Source: Carnobacterium pleistocenium FTR1 (GTDB taxonomy: Bacteria > Bacillota > Bacilli > Lactobacillales > Carnobacteriaceae). Taken from it: 64,000 bases of DNA. Below are positions 1 to 9,456 of this stretch, in pieces (positions within the stretch are counted from its first letter, which is position 1; the number at the start of each line of letters is the position of its first letter). A program made the translations under genes and the position numbers. The notes under the pieces are model-generated. The model searched no databases. It saw only the letters and a program-made list of their open reading frames with translations, and was not told the DNA's origin. The stretch is taken from assembly GCF_000744285.1 (NCBI RefSeq), contig NZ_JQLQ01000002.1:1612001-1676000 (forward strand). Direction: 5' to 3'.

Positions 1-2414
1 TTAAATCCGAACTGGATATTGTTCCCAGTTAATGTAAAACCACTCAGACTGTCATTGATATCTGGTGAAAGAACCTTAATCGTTCTTTTCTTTGCTTCAA
101 TAATATATTCCTTCATTTTAGTTGAATTATTTAAAGCAGAATTTAATAAGGCCACAAAAAAAGCGTTGGGGTAATGTGCTTTTAAATACGCCATCTGGTA
201 GGCGATAAAAGAGTAAGCTACGGCATGAGACCGATTGAAGCCATAATTCGCAAATCTTTCGATGTAATCATAGACCTGCGTGGCCACCACTTTAGTATAG
301 CCTAGTTGACTAGCACCAGATACAAAGTGATTTCTTTCTTTATCAATAATTGCCTTTTGTTTTTTTCCAATCGCTCTTCTTAAAATATCCGCTTGGCCTA
401 ATGTGTATCCACCCATCTTTGCCGCCACTTGCATAACTTGTTCTTGATAAACCATTACACCATATGTGACCGCTAGAATAGCAGATAAACTTTCATGAGG
501 ATACTCAATTGGGAGGATGCCTTTCTTTCTTTTAATAAACGTATCGATTTGTTCCATAGGACCTGGACGATACAATGCATTTACAGCTGCGATATCCTCA
601 ATCGAGGAGGGTTCTAATCTACGAAGAACATTTTTAATTCCTTCAGATTCAAATTGAAAGATTCCCACCATATCTGCTTGACGAAATAATTGAAGCGTTT
701 TTTGGTCCTGCATTGAAATTTTCAGCAAATTAATGCGTTTTCCAGTTTCTCTTTGAATCAGTTTTAACGCATTGTCTATAATAGTTAAATTTTTCAATCC
801 TAAAAAATCCATTTTTAACAAACCAATTTCTTCCACATTTCCCATCGGATACTGTGTTAATAAAATTTCTCCCCCACCTTGTTGCAAAGGAACATATTGC
901 GTTAAGGGTTTATCACTGATAACAATACCTGCTGCATGTGTTGATATGTGTCGCGGTAACCCTTCAATTCTTCTAGCCGTTTCAAATAAGAGCTTGTTTT
1001 CATCATTTTCTCCAACTAACTTTTTGAGAGTCGCTGATAGTTGATAAGCTTTTTCTAGCGTGATCCCCAGTACTTTTGGAATAGCTTTAGACCACACATT
1101 TGCTTCTGCAGGGCTTAGACCAAATACCCGCGCTACATCTTTTAAAGCCATTTTAGCCGCTAAAGTCCCAAAAGTAGCAATTTGAGCAACATGATTTTGT
1201 CCATACTTATTTTTTACGTATTGTAGAATTTCTTCTCGTCGATTATCTGGAAAATCCAAATCAATATCAGGCATTGTATACCTTTCTTCATTTAAAAACC
1301 GTTCAAATAATAAATTATATTCAATTGGATCAACATCCGTGATTTCAAGCAAGTAAGCAACCAACGACCCAGCTGCTGAACCTCTACCTGCACCTGTCAC
1401 AATTTTCACTTTATGAGCATAAGCCATTACGTCCCAAACGATTAAAAAATAATCTTCAAATCCCATTTTTTGAATGACCGTTAACTCATAATCTAAGCGT
1501 TTAGTATATCGTTCATCTGAATTTGGTACTCTTAGATTCAGACCTTTCAGGCATTGTTCTCTTAAAAATTCAGTTGTCATTCTCTCATTTTCAAGAGGGA
1601 ATTTCGGCAACAATTGCTGGTCCAATGCTATTTCTACATCGATCATATCAGCTATTTTATTGGTTCGTTGAGCAGCCTCTTCTAAGCCGTTGTCTTTGAA
1701 TATTTTTTCTATTTGACTACTTTCAGGCAAATAATATTCGCCAGTTGCAGTTTGAAGCGAGAGAATTTCGCCTTTGTTAATTGCTTTTAAAACTTGGGTG
1801 CTAAAATCGTCTGTTGCATCAATGTATCGAATATCTTGTAATGCAACGGTTAAGACTCCTGTTCCGCTTGCTAATGTGCTTAACTCATCTTTAATGGATT
1901 CCAAATTTTGATGGAGTTGGATTCCCAAATAAAATTGGTTCTCTGGAAATATATTTTGCCATTTTTTTACGACTATTGCTGCAGAATCCTTTTCATTTTG
2001 GAGCAATAACTTTTCTACTTCTCCTGTTTCTCCAGGTGTCAGCGCAATTAAATTTTGACTGTAGGGTTTGATCTGTTCGATCGTTAATCGTTTATTTTCA
2101 GTTAACAACATTTTTTCACTTGAAAGAGTCATCAAATTTTCATATCCTGCAGCATTTTTAGCTAACAATATAATCGAGTGATTCTCCTCTTCTTTTATAA
2201 TACCTTCAACATCCAATGTTAATCCTAAGATAGGTTTGATATGATGTTTTTTACACATTTTATAAAAATCAACCATCCCATATAAGATATTGTGATCAGT
2301 CAAGGCTATTGCTTGATAACCTCTTTCTTTAGCTTTGATCACTAATTCTTCAATTGTAATGGTACTTTGTAACAGACTATAAGAACTTATAACTTGTAAT
2401 TGTACAAATGACAT
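1..2414 (-). CDS. dnaE: DNA polymerase III alpha subunit DnaE (5' part, cut by window edge)
   Basis: Replicative DNA polymerase of the DnaE type, which in Gram-positives works with PolC, mainly on the lagging strand. About 804 codons are open from the ATG at 2414 to the window edge; the family is about 1,100 residues, so the C-terminal third lies outside. The N-terminal PHP domain begins around residue 10 (ALTDHNILYG near residue 38). The palm motif PDIDLDFPDNRREE with catalytic aspartates lies near residue 382, and the fingers signature around AVAYSFIAYQMAYLKAHYP is near residue 735. A promoter is visible just upstream (2447-2476) and the start has a GGAG Shine-Dalgarno 8 nt away. The short plus-strand frame at 772-1044 is a shadow of this gene. 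Identity is secure; the 3' end cannot be seen. Confidence 0.95.
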   Translation of the reverse strand, partial: MSFVQLQVISSYSLLQSTITIEELVIKAKERGYQAIALTDHNILYGMVDFYKMCKKHHIKPILGLTLDVEGIIKEEENHSIILLAKNAAGYENLMTLSSEKMLLTENKRLTIEQIKPYSQNLIALTPGETGEVEKLLLQNEKDSAAIVVKKWQNIFPENQFYLGIQLHQNLESIKDELSTLASGTGVLTVALQDIRYIDATDDFSTQVLKAINKGEILSLQTATGEYYLPESSQIEKIFKDNGLEEAAQRTNKIADMIDVEIALDQQLLPKFPLENERMTTEFLREQCLKGLNLRVPNSDERYTKRLDYELTVIQKMGFEDYFLIVWDVMAYAHKVKIVTGAGRGSAAGSLVAYLLEITDVDPIEYNLLFERFLNEERYTMPDIDLDFPDNRREEILQYVKNKYGQNHVAQIATFGTLAAKMALKDVARVFGLSPAEANVWSKAIPKVLGITLEKAYQLSATLKKLVGENDENKLLFETARRIEGLPRHISTHAAGIVISDKPLTQYVPLQQGGGEILLTQYPMGNVEEIGLLKMDFLGLKNLTIIDNALKLIQRETGKRINLLKISMQDQKTLQLFRQADMVGIFQFESEGIKNVLRRLEPSSIEDIAAVNALYRPGPMEQIDTFIKRKKGILPIEYPHESLSAILAVTYGVMVYQEQVMQVAAKMGGYTLGQADILRRAIGKKQKAIIDKERNHFVSGASQLGYTKVVATQVYDYIERFANYGFNRSHAVAYSFIAYQMAYLKAHYPNAFFVALLNSALNNSTKMKEYIIEAKKRTIKVLSPDINDSLSGFTLTGNNIQFGF

Positions 2415-2446
2415 TTTTGTCACTCCATTCTAACTCGCTATTTACC

Positions 2447-2476
2447 ATTATACCCTTCTGAGATTCGTATACGCAA
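2447..2476 (-). promoter_or_regulatory. SigmaA-type promoter of dnaE
   Basis: On the minus strand, -35 TTGCGT (2471-2476), an 18-nt spacer and a perfect -10 TATAAT (2447-2452), placed about 35 nt upstream of the dnaE start codon. Inference from consensus match only. Confidence 0.6.
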
Positions 2477-2554
2477 ACCTTCTAAACGAATTTTTTATTC
2501 TTGCCTACTCATTTTAATGCGAAACGTTTGTAAAAAAATCCTATTAACTTCTGC

Positions 2555-2582
2555 TTTACAAACTTCTTGAAAGTGATAGAAT
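2555..2582 (+). promoter_or_regulatory. SigmaA-type promoter of the DUF2929 gene
   Basis: TTTACA (2555-2560), 16-nt spacer, TAGAAT (2577-2582), ending 30 nt before the start codon at 2612. Diverges from dnaE. Confidence 0.5.
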
Positions 2583-2611
2583 AAATGTGTAAAAGAAGAG
2601 AGGTCAAATTT

Positions 2612-2800
2612 ATGAAATATCTAATAACTTTATTTTGGGGATTCTTTATAGGACAAGCCGTAAATTACATTGGAAGTTCATTGTCCGGCAGTTCATATGA
2701 TTTTGTAGTTGCTTCAGGTATGGGTTTATTTATCGGAGTCATGGTCATTTTGATTGCTAAAAGTCTTCCTGACCAAAGACATGAACATGCTACTAAATAA
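2612..2800 (+). CDS. Small membrane protein, YjzD/DUF2929-like
   Basis: A 62-residue protein with two hydrophobic segments (about residues 4-20 and 32-50) separated by a glycine/serine-rich turn, and a short charged tail with histidines. The pattern MKYLITLFWGFFIGQ..NYIG resembles the YjzD (DUF2929) family of Firmicutes, whose function is unknown. I chose the ATG at 2612 because AGAGAGG lies 6-8 nt upstream; an in-frame ATG at 2585 would place the ribosome site inside the gene. Monocistronic: its own promoter is upstream and a strong terminator follows at once. Family match is moderate. Confidence 0.75.
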   Translation: MKYLITLFWGFFIGQAVNYIGSSLSGSSYDFVVASGMGLFIGVMVILIAKSLPDQRHEHATK

Positions 2801-2804
2801 ACTT

Positions 2805-2852
2805 AAGTAAACAAAAAAAGACATTCATCAGAATGTCTTTTTTTGTTTACTT
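2805..2852. terminator. Bidirectional terminator between DUF2929 gene and clpB
   Basis: A perfect 22-bp inverted repeat (2805-2826 and 2831-2852) around a 4-nt loop, with seven A/T runs inside the stem so that either strand gives a hairpin followed by U residues. It serves the convergent plus-strand gene ending at 2800 and clpB ending at 2855. Confidence 0.9.
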
Positions 2853-2854
2853 AT

Positions 2855-5467
2855 TTACCTATCTAGAATTACCGTTTCATAAGATAATTGATTTGCTTTT
2901 AACGTAATCGTAACTCTAGATTTTGGTGGGATTTCTCCAGAAATAATCCCTTTAGCTAAAGGTGTTTCTATTTGTTTCGTAATAAATCTTTTTAACGGTC
3001 TTGCGCCATACATAGGATCATAAGCTTTTTCTGCTATCCATACTTGTGCCTCTTCTGAAATAGACAGTTCAATATCTTGCTCTGCCAAACGCAAGGCCAA
3101 ATCACGCGTCAATTTAAGAATGATTTTTTTCACAACATCTATGCCCAATGGTGCAAATAGAATTGTATCATCAATACGGTTTAAAAATTCTGGTTTGAAA
3201 GACATTTTCAATAGTGACATTACATGCTCTTTAGTTGTTTCTTTTATTTGTCCTTGTTCATCCGTACCTTCTAGCAATAAATCAGAACCAATATTGCTCG
3301 TCATAATTAAAACAGTATTTTTAAAATCCACCATTCTACCTTTTGAATCTGTCAGACGTCCATCATCTAATACTTGCAACAAAATGTTAAACACATCTGG
3401 ATGAGCTTTTTCTATTTCATCTAATAGAACAATCGTATAAGGACTTCTTCTGACTGCTTCAGTTAACTGCCCACCTTCATCATATCCGATATATCCAGGA
3501 GGAGCACCTATTAACCTTGAGACAGTATGTTTTTCCATATACTCACTCATATCGATCCGTACCATATGATCTTGCGAATCAAATAAGTTTTCGGCTAACG
3601 CTTTAGCCAATTCCGTTTTCCCTACACCAGTTGGTCCTAAAAAGAGGAATGAGCCTAGCGGACGATTTGGATCTTGAATACCTGCTCGAGCCCTTATAAC
3701 TGCATCTGATACACTTTGTACCGCTTCTTCCTGGCCAATGACGCGCTCCCTTAAAGATGCATCTAAATGCATCAATTTTTCGCGCTCTCCCTTGATCAAC
3801 TTGCTGACAGGAATACCCGTCATTCGACCGATAACGACTGCAATTTCTTCTTCAGTAACCGATTCTTGTACCAATCTGACTTGACCATCTTGAGCTGCCA
3901 ACTGTTGCTCTTCAAGCAGTTTCAATTCTTTCTCTAGGGCTGGAATCTGTCCATGTCTGAGAACGGCGGCTCGTTCTAAATCATAATTGCCTTCTGCCTC
4001 TTCTAATTCATGACGCGCCTTTTCGATTTCAGCACGTTTATCACGTAATTTAGCTACTTCTTCTTTTTCTGTCTCCCACTTCATCTTCAACTGATTGGCA
4101 TCTTCACGCAAATTAGATAATTCTTCTTGAATAAGCGCTAATCGCCGCATACTGGCATCATCTTTTTCTTTTTTCAACGCAGCTTCTTCTATTTCTAATT
4201 GCATCAAGCGGCGAGAAACTTGGTCCAATTCAGTGGGTCTTGAATTCATTTCAACCCGGATAGTTGCACAGGCTTCGTCTATTAGATCAATTGCTTTATC
4301 TGGTAAAAATCGATCCGTAATATAACGGTTGGATAACGTTGCGGCAGCGACTATTGCATTGTCATGGATATTTACGCTGTGGTGAATCTCAAACCGTTCT
4401 TTTAGTCCTCTTAAAATACTGATGGTTTCTTCTACTGTCGGTTCATCAACGAGTACTTTTTGGAAGCGTCTTTCAAGAGCTTTATCCGTTTCCATATATT
4501 TTCGGTATTCATCTAGTGTCGTTGCACCAATACAATGCAGTTCACCACGAGCTAGCATAGGCTTTAATAAATTTCCTGCATCCATGCTGCCTTCCGTTTT
4601 TCCAGCGCCAACAATGGTATGGATCTCATCGATAAATAAAATAATTTGACCTTCACTCTTTTTCACTTCTTTTAGTACAGCTTTCAAACGTTCTTCAAAC
4701 TCTCCACGGTATTTTGCCCCGGCAATCAAAGATCCCATATCTAATGAAAAAATTGTTTTCCCTTTTAAGTTTTCTGGTACATCTTTTCGAACGATTCGTT
4801 GGGCTAACCCCTCAACAATAGCTGTCTTACCTACTCCAGGTTCTCCAATCAATACAGGATTATTCTTTGTTTTACGAGATAAAATACGAATCATATCACG
4901 AATTTCGTCATCTCTTCCGATGACTGGGTCTTGATCTCCACTTTTTACAGCCTTGACTAAATCTGTTCCATACTTTTCGAGTGCCTGATACGTTTCTTCT
5001 TGATTTTGTGAGGTCACACGATCTCCTCCTCTTATTTTTTCAATTTCTTTTTTTACTATTTTTTCAGTTAATCCATTTTTAGTCAAAAAATTAGTCAAGC
5101 TGTGGTTTTTTAGTTTCATTAGTGCCAATAAAACGATTTCGGTAGAAAGAAAATCATCTTGAAAGTCCGTTCTAATTTTATCGGCTTCCGTTAATAGACG
5201 GTATAAATTTTGACTCATCCCTTGTCCATATTGAACGTTCGAGCCTTCTACAGTTGGGTAGTTATCTAATTCTTGGTCTACAAAAGATTCAAAGTTTTCT
5301 GTATTGATCCCTAACGATTGGTAAAATCCTCGCGCAAAATGATTGGGTGTTAAAAAAACTTTCCATAAATGGAGAAGATCAATCTCTTGATGTTTTCTCA
5401 TTACGGCGATACTTTGAGCTTCTCCAAAGGTTTGCTGCATTGTTGTAGTCATTTTTTCAATATCCAT
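2855..5467 (-). CDS. clpB: ATP-dependent disaggregase ClpB
   Basis: Hexameric AAA+ chaperone that, with DnaK/DnaJ/GrpE, pulls polypeptides out of aggregates in the cytosol. The 870 residues match the family. In order: Clp N-domain (about 1-145), first AAA+ module with Walker A GEPGVGKT at 208-215 and Walker B FIDEIH, a coiled-coil middle domain (about 400-520), second AAA+ module with GPTGVGKT near 609 and [10 protein letters not shown], and a C-terminal ClpB D2 small domain. The middle domain separates it from ClpA/ClpC. ATG start at 5467 with AAGGAGGAG upstream. It is transcribed alone, from a sigmaA promoter overlapped by a CtsR-like operator, so heat-shock control is likely. Confidence 0.97.
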   Translation of the reverse strand: MDIEKMTTTMQQTFGEAQSIAVMRKHQEIDLLHLWKVFLTPNHFARGFYQSLGINTENFESFVDQELDNYPTVEGSNVQYGQGMSQNLYRLLTEADKIRTDFQDDFLSTEIVLLALMKLKNHSLTNFLTKNGLTEKIVKKEIEKIRGGDRVTSQNQEETYQALEKYGTDLVKAVKSGDQDPVIGRDDEIRDMIRILSRKTKNNPVLIGEPGVGKTAIVEGLAQRIVRKDVPENLKGKTIFSLDMGSLIAGAKYRGEFEERLKAVLKEVKKSEGQIILFIDEIHTIVGAGKTEGSMDAGNLLKPMLARGELHCIGATTLDEYRKYMETDKALERRFQKVLVDEPTVEETISILRGLKERFEIHHSVNIHDNAIVAAATLSNRYITDRFLPDKAIDLIDEACATIRVEMNSRPTELDQVSRRLMQLEIEEAALKKEKDDASMRRLALIQEELSNLREDANQLKMKWETEKEEVAKLRDKRAEIEKARHELEEAEGNYDLERAAVLRHGQIPALEKELKLLEEQQLAAQDGQVRLVQESVTEEEIAVVIGRMTGIPVSKLIKGEREKLMHLDASLRERVIGQEEAVQSVSDAVIRARAGIQDPNRPLGSFLFLGPTGVGKTELAKALAENLFDSQDHMVRIDMSEYMEKHTVSRLIGAPPGYIGYDEGGQLTEAVRRSPYTIVLLDEIEKAHPDVFNILLQVLDDGRLTDSKGRMVDFKNTVLIMTSNIGSDLLLEGTDEQGQIKETTKEHVMSLLKMSFKPEFLNRIDDTILFAPLGIDVVKKIILKLTRDLALRLAEQDIELSISEEAQVWIAEKAYDPMYGARPLKRFITKQIETPLAKGIISGEIPPKSRVTITLKANQLSYETVILDR

Positions 5468-5497
5468 TCAAACTCCTCCTTGAATTTTATTAATTTT

Positions 5498-5526
5498 ATT
5501 ATATTCAATTAGTCAGTAAAGGTCAA
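5498..5526 (-). promoter_or_regulatory. SigmaA promoter of clpB
   Basis: Minus strand: -35 TTGACC (5521-5526), exactly 17 nt, -10 TATAAT (5498-5503). The -35 is embedded in the CtsR-like operator. Confidence 0.8.
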
Positions 5527-5527
5527 A
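5511..5527 (+). promoter_or_regulatory. CtsR-type heat-shock operator
   Basis: AGTCAGTAAAGGTCAAA matches 15 of 17 positions of the known CtsR consensus RGTCAAANANRGTCAAA (two heptads separated by 3 nt). It overlaps the clpB -35 box, so a bound repressor would block polymerase. The regulator itself is not in this window. Confidence 0.75.
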
Positions 5528-5614
5528 TGAAACATCTGACTTTTATTTAGTATATTGTTGACTCTCCTTAACAAAATTTCAACTCTCAAAGCCAAAGCCT
5601 TTATTTTATTATAA

Positions 5615-5656
5615 CTACTAAAAAAGTTCACTCTAACTTTTTAGTAGAGTAAACTT
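5615..5656 (-). terminator. Terminator after the sufT-like gene
   Basis: Hairpin with arms near 5620-5634 and 5644-5657 (AAAAAAGTTCACTCT pairing AGAGTAAACTTTTTT, one mismatch), giving a U-run on the minus strand just past the stop codon at 5659. An overlapping alternative hairpin (CTACTAAAAA with TTTTTAGTAG) is also possible. Confidence 0.6.
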
Positions 5657-5658
5657 TT

Positions 5659-5988
5659 TTATCTCACACCTAATGAAATTCTTGCATAACGGCTCATTTT
5701 GCTTGTGTCCCAAGCCGGATACCAGACTAACTTCACTTCGGTTGAAGTAATTTCAGAGATCGATTGCATAGCTGCCATAATATCACTGGTAATCGTATCT
5801 GCTAATGGGCAGCCCATCGTAGTTAATGTTAACTTTATCACACAACAATTTTCATCTATCAATTCAACAGCGTAAACTAACCCTAGATTGACAATGTCAA
5901 TGTTTAGCTCTGGATCTATAACTTTTTCTAATGCTGTCATTATACGCCCTTTAAGCTCTTCTGTTTGATTTTCATTAGTTGGTTCCAT
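5659..5988 (-). CDS. MIP18/DUF59-family iron-sulfur assembly protein (SufT/YitW-like)
   Basis: A 109-residue protein of the MIP18 (DUF59) family, linked in bacteria to iron-sulfur cluster maturation. Visible hallmarks: VIDPELNIDIVNLGLVY near residues 24-40, the TTMGCPLAD segment with the conserved cysteine near residue 60, and a C-terminal VKLVWYPAWDTSKMS. The ATG at 5988 is preferred because AAGGCGG sits 7 nt upstream; an earlier in-frame start at 6039 would add 17 residues unlike the family. It stands downstream of a YitV-like hydrolase, and with the divergent HAD gene this recalls Bacillus yitW-yitV-yitU. Exact client proteins are unknown. Confidence 0.85.
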   Translation of the reverse strand: MEPTNENQTEELKGRIMTALEKVIDPELNIDIVNLGLVYAVELIDENCCVIKLTLTTMGCPLADTITSDIMAAMQSISEITSTEVKLVWYPAWDTSKMSRYARISLGVR

Positions 5989-6070
5989 ATGGTAACCGCC
6001 TTCTCTTTTTGACTCTATTTTACCTTTTGTTTTCTTCAAAGTAAATCATTTCAGCAAGAGATCTGTTTTT

Positions 6071-6832
6071 TTATAAGTGTCTATTGAAAAATTCAGCTGT
6101 TTCAATCGAAATCATATATGGAACATGATGACCATAACTCCCAGTTGTTGTAAAACTAACATGCCTTCCATAATCTTGGTCCTTAATTTTTTTATAAAAA
6201 TCAAAAGTAGGTTGATAAGGTACCAAATCATCGTCTTCATCATGCCAAAAGTGAACAAATTTCCCATTAATTTTTTCGGGTTGTAAATCAAGTGAAATCA
6301 TTTTTAAGGATTCAATAGCCGGAGCAAATTGATCCGACTCAAGATTGATTTCTGCTCCTGTTTGCCATTTTGATGTTAATAACCACTTAGAAAAGGAGAT
6401 TGGTGACGGGCTTCCCATTAACACAACAGCCGTTTTCAACCAAGGGTATTGCGTCAAAATTGCACTCGTTGTCATTCCACCCATTGAGAGCCCTGAAACT
6501 CCAACACGTTTTTGATCCGTTAACCCTGCTTTAACGTAGTGATCAACTATCATGGGAAATTCAACAATATTATGTTGCACAACATCCCAAAATTCCAAGC
6601 TTCTCTCATTTACCGGCGTTCCTTCGCTTCTTTCCCCGTGCAAATAAGCTTCAGGTATTAATGCTCGAAAGCCTTTTTTAGCAATTTCATAGCCATGAAC
6701 TAAAGAACTTTCTTTAAGATTTGTCCATCCATGATAAAAAATAACTGTTGGCAAGGTTTCATTTACCCGTTCTGTTAATACAACTTCTAATAAAGGAATC
6801 CCATTAATGGATTCATGTTTTACTGTTATCAT
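6071..6832 (-). CDS. Alpha/beta hydrolase, YitV-like (dienelactone hydrolase/prolyl oligopeptidase fold)
   Basis: A 253-residue cytosolic serine hydrolase with no signal peptide. The nucleophile elbow GLSMGG is near residue 114, an oxyanion-side FYHGWTN near residue 32, an aspartate in FWHDEDDDLVP near residue 197, and a terminal catalytic histidine in YGHHVPY near residue 235. Length and motifs fit the YitV-type esterases of Firmicutes. The substrate is unknown. It ends about 80 nt before the sufT-like gene on the same strand and may be co-transcribed with it. Confidence 0.85.
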   Translation of the reverse strand: MITVKHESINGIPLLEVVLTERVNETLPTVIFYHGWTNLKESSLVHGYEIAKKGFRALIPEAYLHGERSEGTPVNERSLEFWDVVQHNIVEFPMIVDHYVKAGLTDQKRVGVSGLSMGGMTTSAILTQYPWLKTAVVLMGSPSPISFSKWLLTSKWQTGAEINLESDQFAPAIESLKMISLDLQPEKINGKFVHFWHDEDDDLVPYQPTFDFYKKIKDQDYGRHVSFTTTGSYGHHVPYMISIETAEFFNRHL

Positions 6833-6968
6833 CTATCTATCTTCTTTCTATATTTATTCTTATAGACTTTATGTTACACTATTTGTATAGATTCTTTGTA
6901 GTAAGTGTATCATAAAAAATACTTAGAAACTTTTATTAATAAAAATGGATAACAGTCGGAGGATCTTG

Positions 6969-7781
6969 ATGAATAAAAAATTAATTGCTCTTGATTTAGA
7001 TGGTACTACATTAAATAATCGTTCAGAAATTTCAGTTAGGACTAAAAAAGTTTTAACGACTCTAAGAAATGCTGGTCACCTTGTATCGATCGTAACTGGG
7101 AGACCTTATCGCAATAGTAAACAGTTTTACGCTCAATTAGGTATGGAAACGCCTATTGTAAATTTTAACGGCGCTTTATGCCACTTACCAGACCAATTAA
7201 ATTGGAAATCACAATACCACAAAACGTTAGATCGTGAAATTGCTTTAGACATGCTGACGTTGAAAAAAGAATTAGATATCCATTTAATTGCCGCAGAACT
7301 CAGAGATACTGTTTTTGCAGATAATTATTTTGTTCCTTACAATGACTTCTTTCCTGAAGGAAAAACAGGTACTTCCAAACTTACGGCATCTAGTCTAAAA
7401 GAAGATCCTACTGCTATTTGTGTTTTCACAGACGCAGAAAACCAAACCTATATTACTGAAAGAATCCTAGCACGTTATGGAGATTCTGTTGAAGTTAGAA
7501 CTTGGGGCGGACAATCGCCTTGTTTAGAAATCGTCGCAGCTGGTGTACAAAAAGCATTAGGTGTTGAACGTATTGCACAAGTATATGGCATCAAACAAAA
7601 AGATATTATGGCTTTTGGTGATGAAGACAATGATTATGAAATGATTCAATATGCCGGACATGGCGTAGTGATGAAAAATGGAATCGACGCTCTGAAACAT
7701 ATTTCAAATGATATCACAGAAAAAACCAATGATGAAGATGGATTAGCTCATTATTTAGAAAATTATTTTAGTTTAGTTTAA
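6969..7781 (+). CDS. HAD-superfamily Cof-type phosphatase, YitU-like
   Basis: A 270-residue cytosolic HAD hydrolase of subclass IIB. Motif I is DLDGTTLN (residues 9-16), motif II is the threonine/serine region SIVTGRP near 45, and motifs III-IV comprise a lysine in QKALGVERI and GDEDNDYEM near 215. In Bacillus, YitU and relatives remove phosphate from the riboflavin precursor 5-amino-6-ribitylamino-uracil phosphate; assigning that substrate here rests on similarity and the yitV/yitW neighbourhood. I chose the ATG at 6969, with CGGAGG 6 nt upstream, over the ATG at 6945, which lies before this Shine-Dalgarno. Confidence 0.88.
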   Translation: MNKKLIALDLDGTTLNNRSEISVRTKKVLTTLRNAGHLVSIVTGRPYRNSKQFYAQLGMETPIVNFNGALCHLPDQLNWKSQYHKTLDREIALDMLTLKKELDIHLIAAELRDTVFADNYFVPYNDFFPEGKTGTSKLTASSLKEDPTAICVFTDAENQTYITERILARYGDSVEVRTWGGQSPCLEIVAAGVQKALGVERIAQVYGIKQKDIMAFGDEDNDYEMIQYAGHGVVMKNGIDALKHISNDITEKTNDEDGLAHYLENYFSLV

Positions 7782-7805
7782 TAACTACTCTCAATCAACT
7801 ATTAA

Positions 7806-7845
7806 AAAAGTAGGGAGCCACTCATATGAATGGCTCCCTACTTTT
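7806..7845. terminator. Bidirectional terminator
   Basis: Arms AAAAGTAGGGAGCCA (7806-7820) and TGGCTCCCTACTTTT (7831-7845), 10-nt loop, T-run on both strands, between the convergent HAD and YitT-type genes. Confidence 0.9.
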
Positions 7846-7846
7846 A

Positions 7847-8743
7847 TTATTTTTTTAGTTGAGATTCTTTTTGTCGATCAAAACTCCAGAATTCTCCTAA
7901 TACTTTATTTGTTTCCATGAAGTTAACAAATGCTGAAGCATCTGCTTCTCTGACCGCTTGTTCTAAATCATACATTTCATAACGAGTAATAACCATCATC
8001 AAAACAGAACGATCGGTTTTTGAATAAGCACCTTTGGCAGGAATAATGGTAATTCCTCTTATTAATTGTTCGTGTATTTTTTTTACTAAAGCATCTGGTT
8101 CATTGGTTACAATCATAGCTGTCACTTTTTGGTGACTAGTGTGTATTGTATCAATCATTTTAGTCATGACGTAAATCGATACTAAGGTATAAAGAGCATA
8201 TTCCCAACCGTATAGTAAACCAGCTGATGAAACAATGAGTAAATTCATTGAAAATATTAATGTCCCAATCGATCTCCCGGTTGTTTTAGCTAATACCATC
8301 GAAATAATATCCATTCCACCCGTTGAGAAACCAAATTTTAAAGCGAAACCAATTCCTGCTCCACTGATGATACCTCCAAAAAGAGCATTCATTAATGGAT
8401 CAGCTGTTAGTGGATTTATTGGTAAAAAAATGGCGAAAAACGAAATCAAAACAGAGGTCAAGAAACTATATAATGTGAAATTCTTTCCCACTTTAAACCA
8501 TCCAAGTAATGCGATGGGTATATTGAATAAAAGTATTAATACACCAGTGTCGATAATGATTCCTAGAGAACCATCTAAGATACCTGATATTAATTGCGAA
8601 ACTCCGTTAATACCTGCAGCATAAATATTAGAGGGAATTAAAAAATTATTCAAAGCAATTGCATTTGTAATCGCTGCAAAAAAAACAAAAAATATTTTCT
8701 TTGCCTGTTCAATCCAAAAAACTGGTGTTTTTAATTGTGTCAT
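7847..8743 (-). CDS. YitT-family membrane protein (DUF161 + DUF2179)
   Basis: A 298-residue integral membrane protein of the widespread YitT/YpjC/YqfU/YvjA family. Five or six hydrophobic segments fill residues 15-195, including glycine-rich repeats (GGIISGAGIGFALKFGFSTGG) typical of DUF161. The last ~80 residues are a soluble DUF2179 domain (about 205-285) that contains VTAMIVTNEPDALV and ALMMVITRYE-like beta strands. Transport function has been suggested for the family but is not established. ATG at 8743. Single gene, with a bidirectional terminator at its 3' end. Confidence 0.88.
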   Translation of the reverse strand: MTQLKTPVFWIEQAKKIFFVFFAAITNAIALNNFLIPSNIYAAGINGVSQLISGILDGSLGIIIDTGVLILLFNIPIALLGWFKVGKNFTLYSFLTSVLISFFAIFLPINPLTADPLMNALFGGIISGAGIGFALKFGFSTGGMDIISMVLAKTTGRSIGTLIFSMNLLIVSSAGLLYGWEYALYTLVSIYVMTKMIDTIHTSHQKVTAMIVTNEPDALVKKIHEQLIRGITIIPAKGAYSKTDRSVLMMVITRYEMYDLEQAVREADASAFVNFMETNKVLGEFWSFDRQKESQLKK

Positions 8744-8868
8744 TTCACAACTCCCTACTCACTTAATCAAACAAGGATAACAACTTTCCCCTTATAAATA
8801 AAGAAAAAACATCTCTTTTTCATTACCTTCTCATTTGTATCCGTTTCCTTCTGCTACGCACGCCTTTG

Positions 8869-8877
8869 TGGTATAAT
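8869..8877 (+). promoter_or_regulatory. Extended -10 promoter of the YajQ-family gene
   Basis: TGGTATAAT: a TGn extension directly before a perfect -10 at 8872-8877, 33 nt upstream of the start codon. No convincing -35 is seen, as is common for extended -10 promoters. Confidence 0.55.
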
Positions 8878-8909
8878 TCAATAGCGCACAGTAGAAGGAG
8901 GAAACAATT

Positions 8910-9401
8910 ATGGCAAAAGAAGCAAGTTTTGATATCGTTTCAGAAATGAATCTAGAAGAAATAAAGAACTCTGTACAATTAGCATCAAAAGAAATCGCTA
9001 ATCGATTTGATTTTAAAGGTTCAATCAGCGAAATCAAATTAGAAAAAGAAAAATTAGTTTTAGTTTCAGACGATGATTTTAAATTAGAGCAAGTAAAAGA
9101 CGTATTAACAAATAAATTAGTTAAAAGAGGCGTTCCTACCAGAAATCTTCATTATTCTTCAACAGAAAAAGCTTTCGGTGGGAATGTGCGTCAATTTGCT
9201 GACTTGATCAGTGGAATCGACAAAGAACATGCAAAAACGATTACTCAACTTATTAAAAAATCTGGTATTAAAGTTAAAACACAAATCCAAGATGACCAAA
9301 TACGAGTAATTGGAAAAAATCGCGATGATCTTCAACAAGTTATTACTTTATTACGAGATACTAACTTGCCTATCGATTTACAGTTTATAAACTATAGATA
9401 A
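8910..9401 (+). CDS. YajQ-family (DUF520) nucleotide-binding protein
   Basis: A 163-residue cytosolic protein with the full YajQ pattern: N-terminal [17 protein letters not shown], then NRFDFKGS near residue 31, and a second half with [14 protein letters not shown] and a closing [11 protein letters not shown]. YajQ proteins have two ferredoxin-like domains; some bind cyclic di-GMP or tRNA, but the role in Gram-positives is unclear. ATG at 8910 with GAAGGAGG 8 nt upstream. Transcribed alone, with its own extended -10 promoter and a strong bidirectional terminator. Confidence 0.92.
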   Translation: MAKEASFDIVSEMNLEEIKNSVQLASKEIANRFDFKGSISEIKLEKEKLVLVSDDDFKLEQVKDVLTNKLVKRGVPTRNLHYSSTEKAFGGNVRQFADLISGIDKEHAKTITQLIKKSGIKVKTQIQDDQIRVIGKNRDDLQQVITLLRDTNLPIDLQFINYR

Positions 9402-9404
9402 TTT

Positions 9405-9453
9405 AAAAAACAAAAAGACCTTCAAAATAATATTGAAGGTCTTTTTGTTTTTT
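9405..9453. terminator. Bidirectional terminator
   Basis: Perfect 21-bp arms (9405-9425 and 9433-9453) around a 7-nt loop, A-run and T-run at the two sides. Shared by the converging YajQ-family and OsmC genes. Confidence 0.92.
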
Positions 9454-9456
9454 AAC

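Noticed and set aside
5511-5527. Reading the clpB operator as a HrcA CIRCE element
   Set aside because: CIRCE is a 9-bp inverted repeat with a 9-bp spacer; here the two heptads are direct repeats, as for CtsR.
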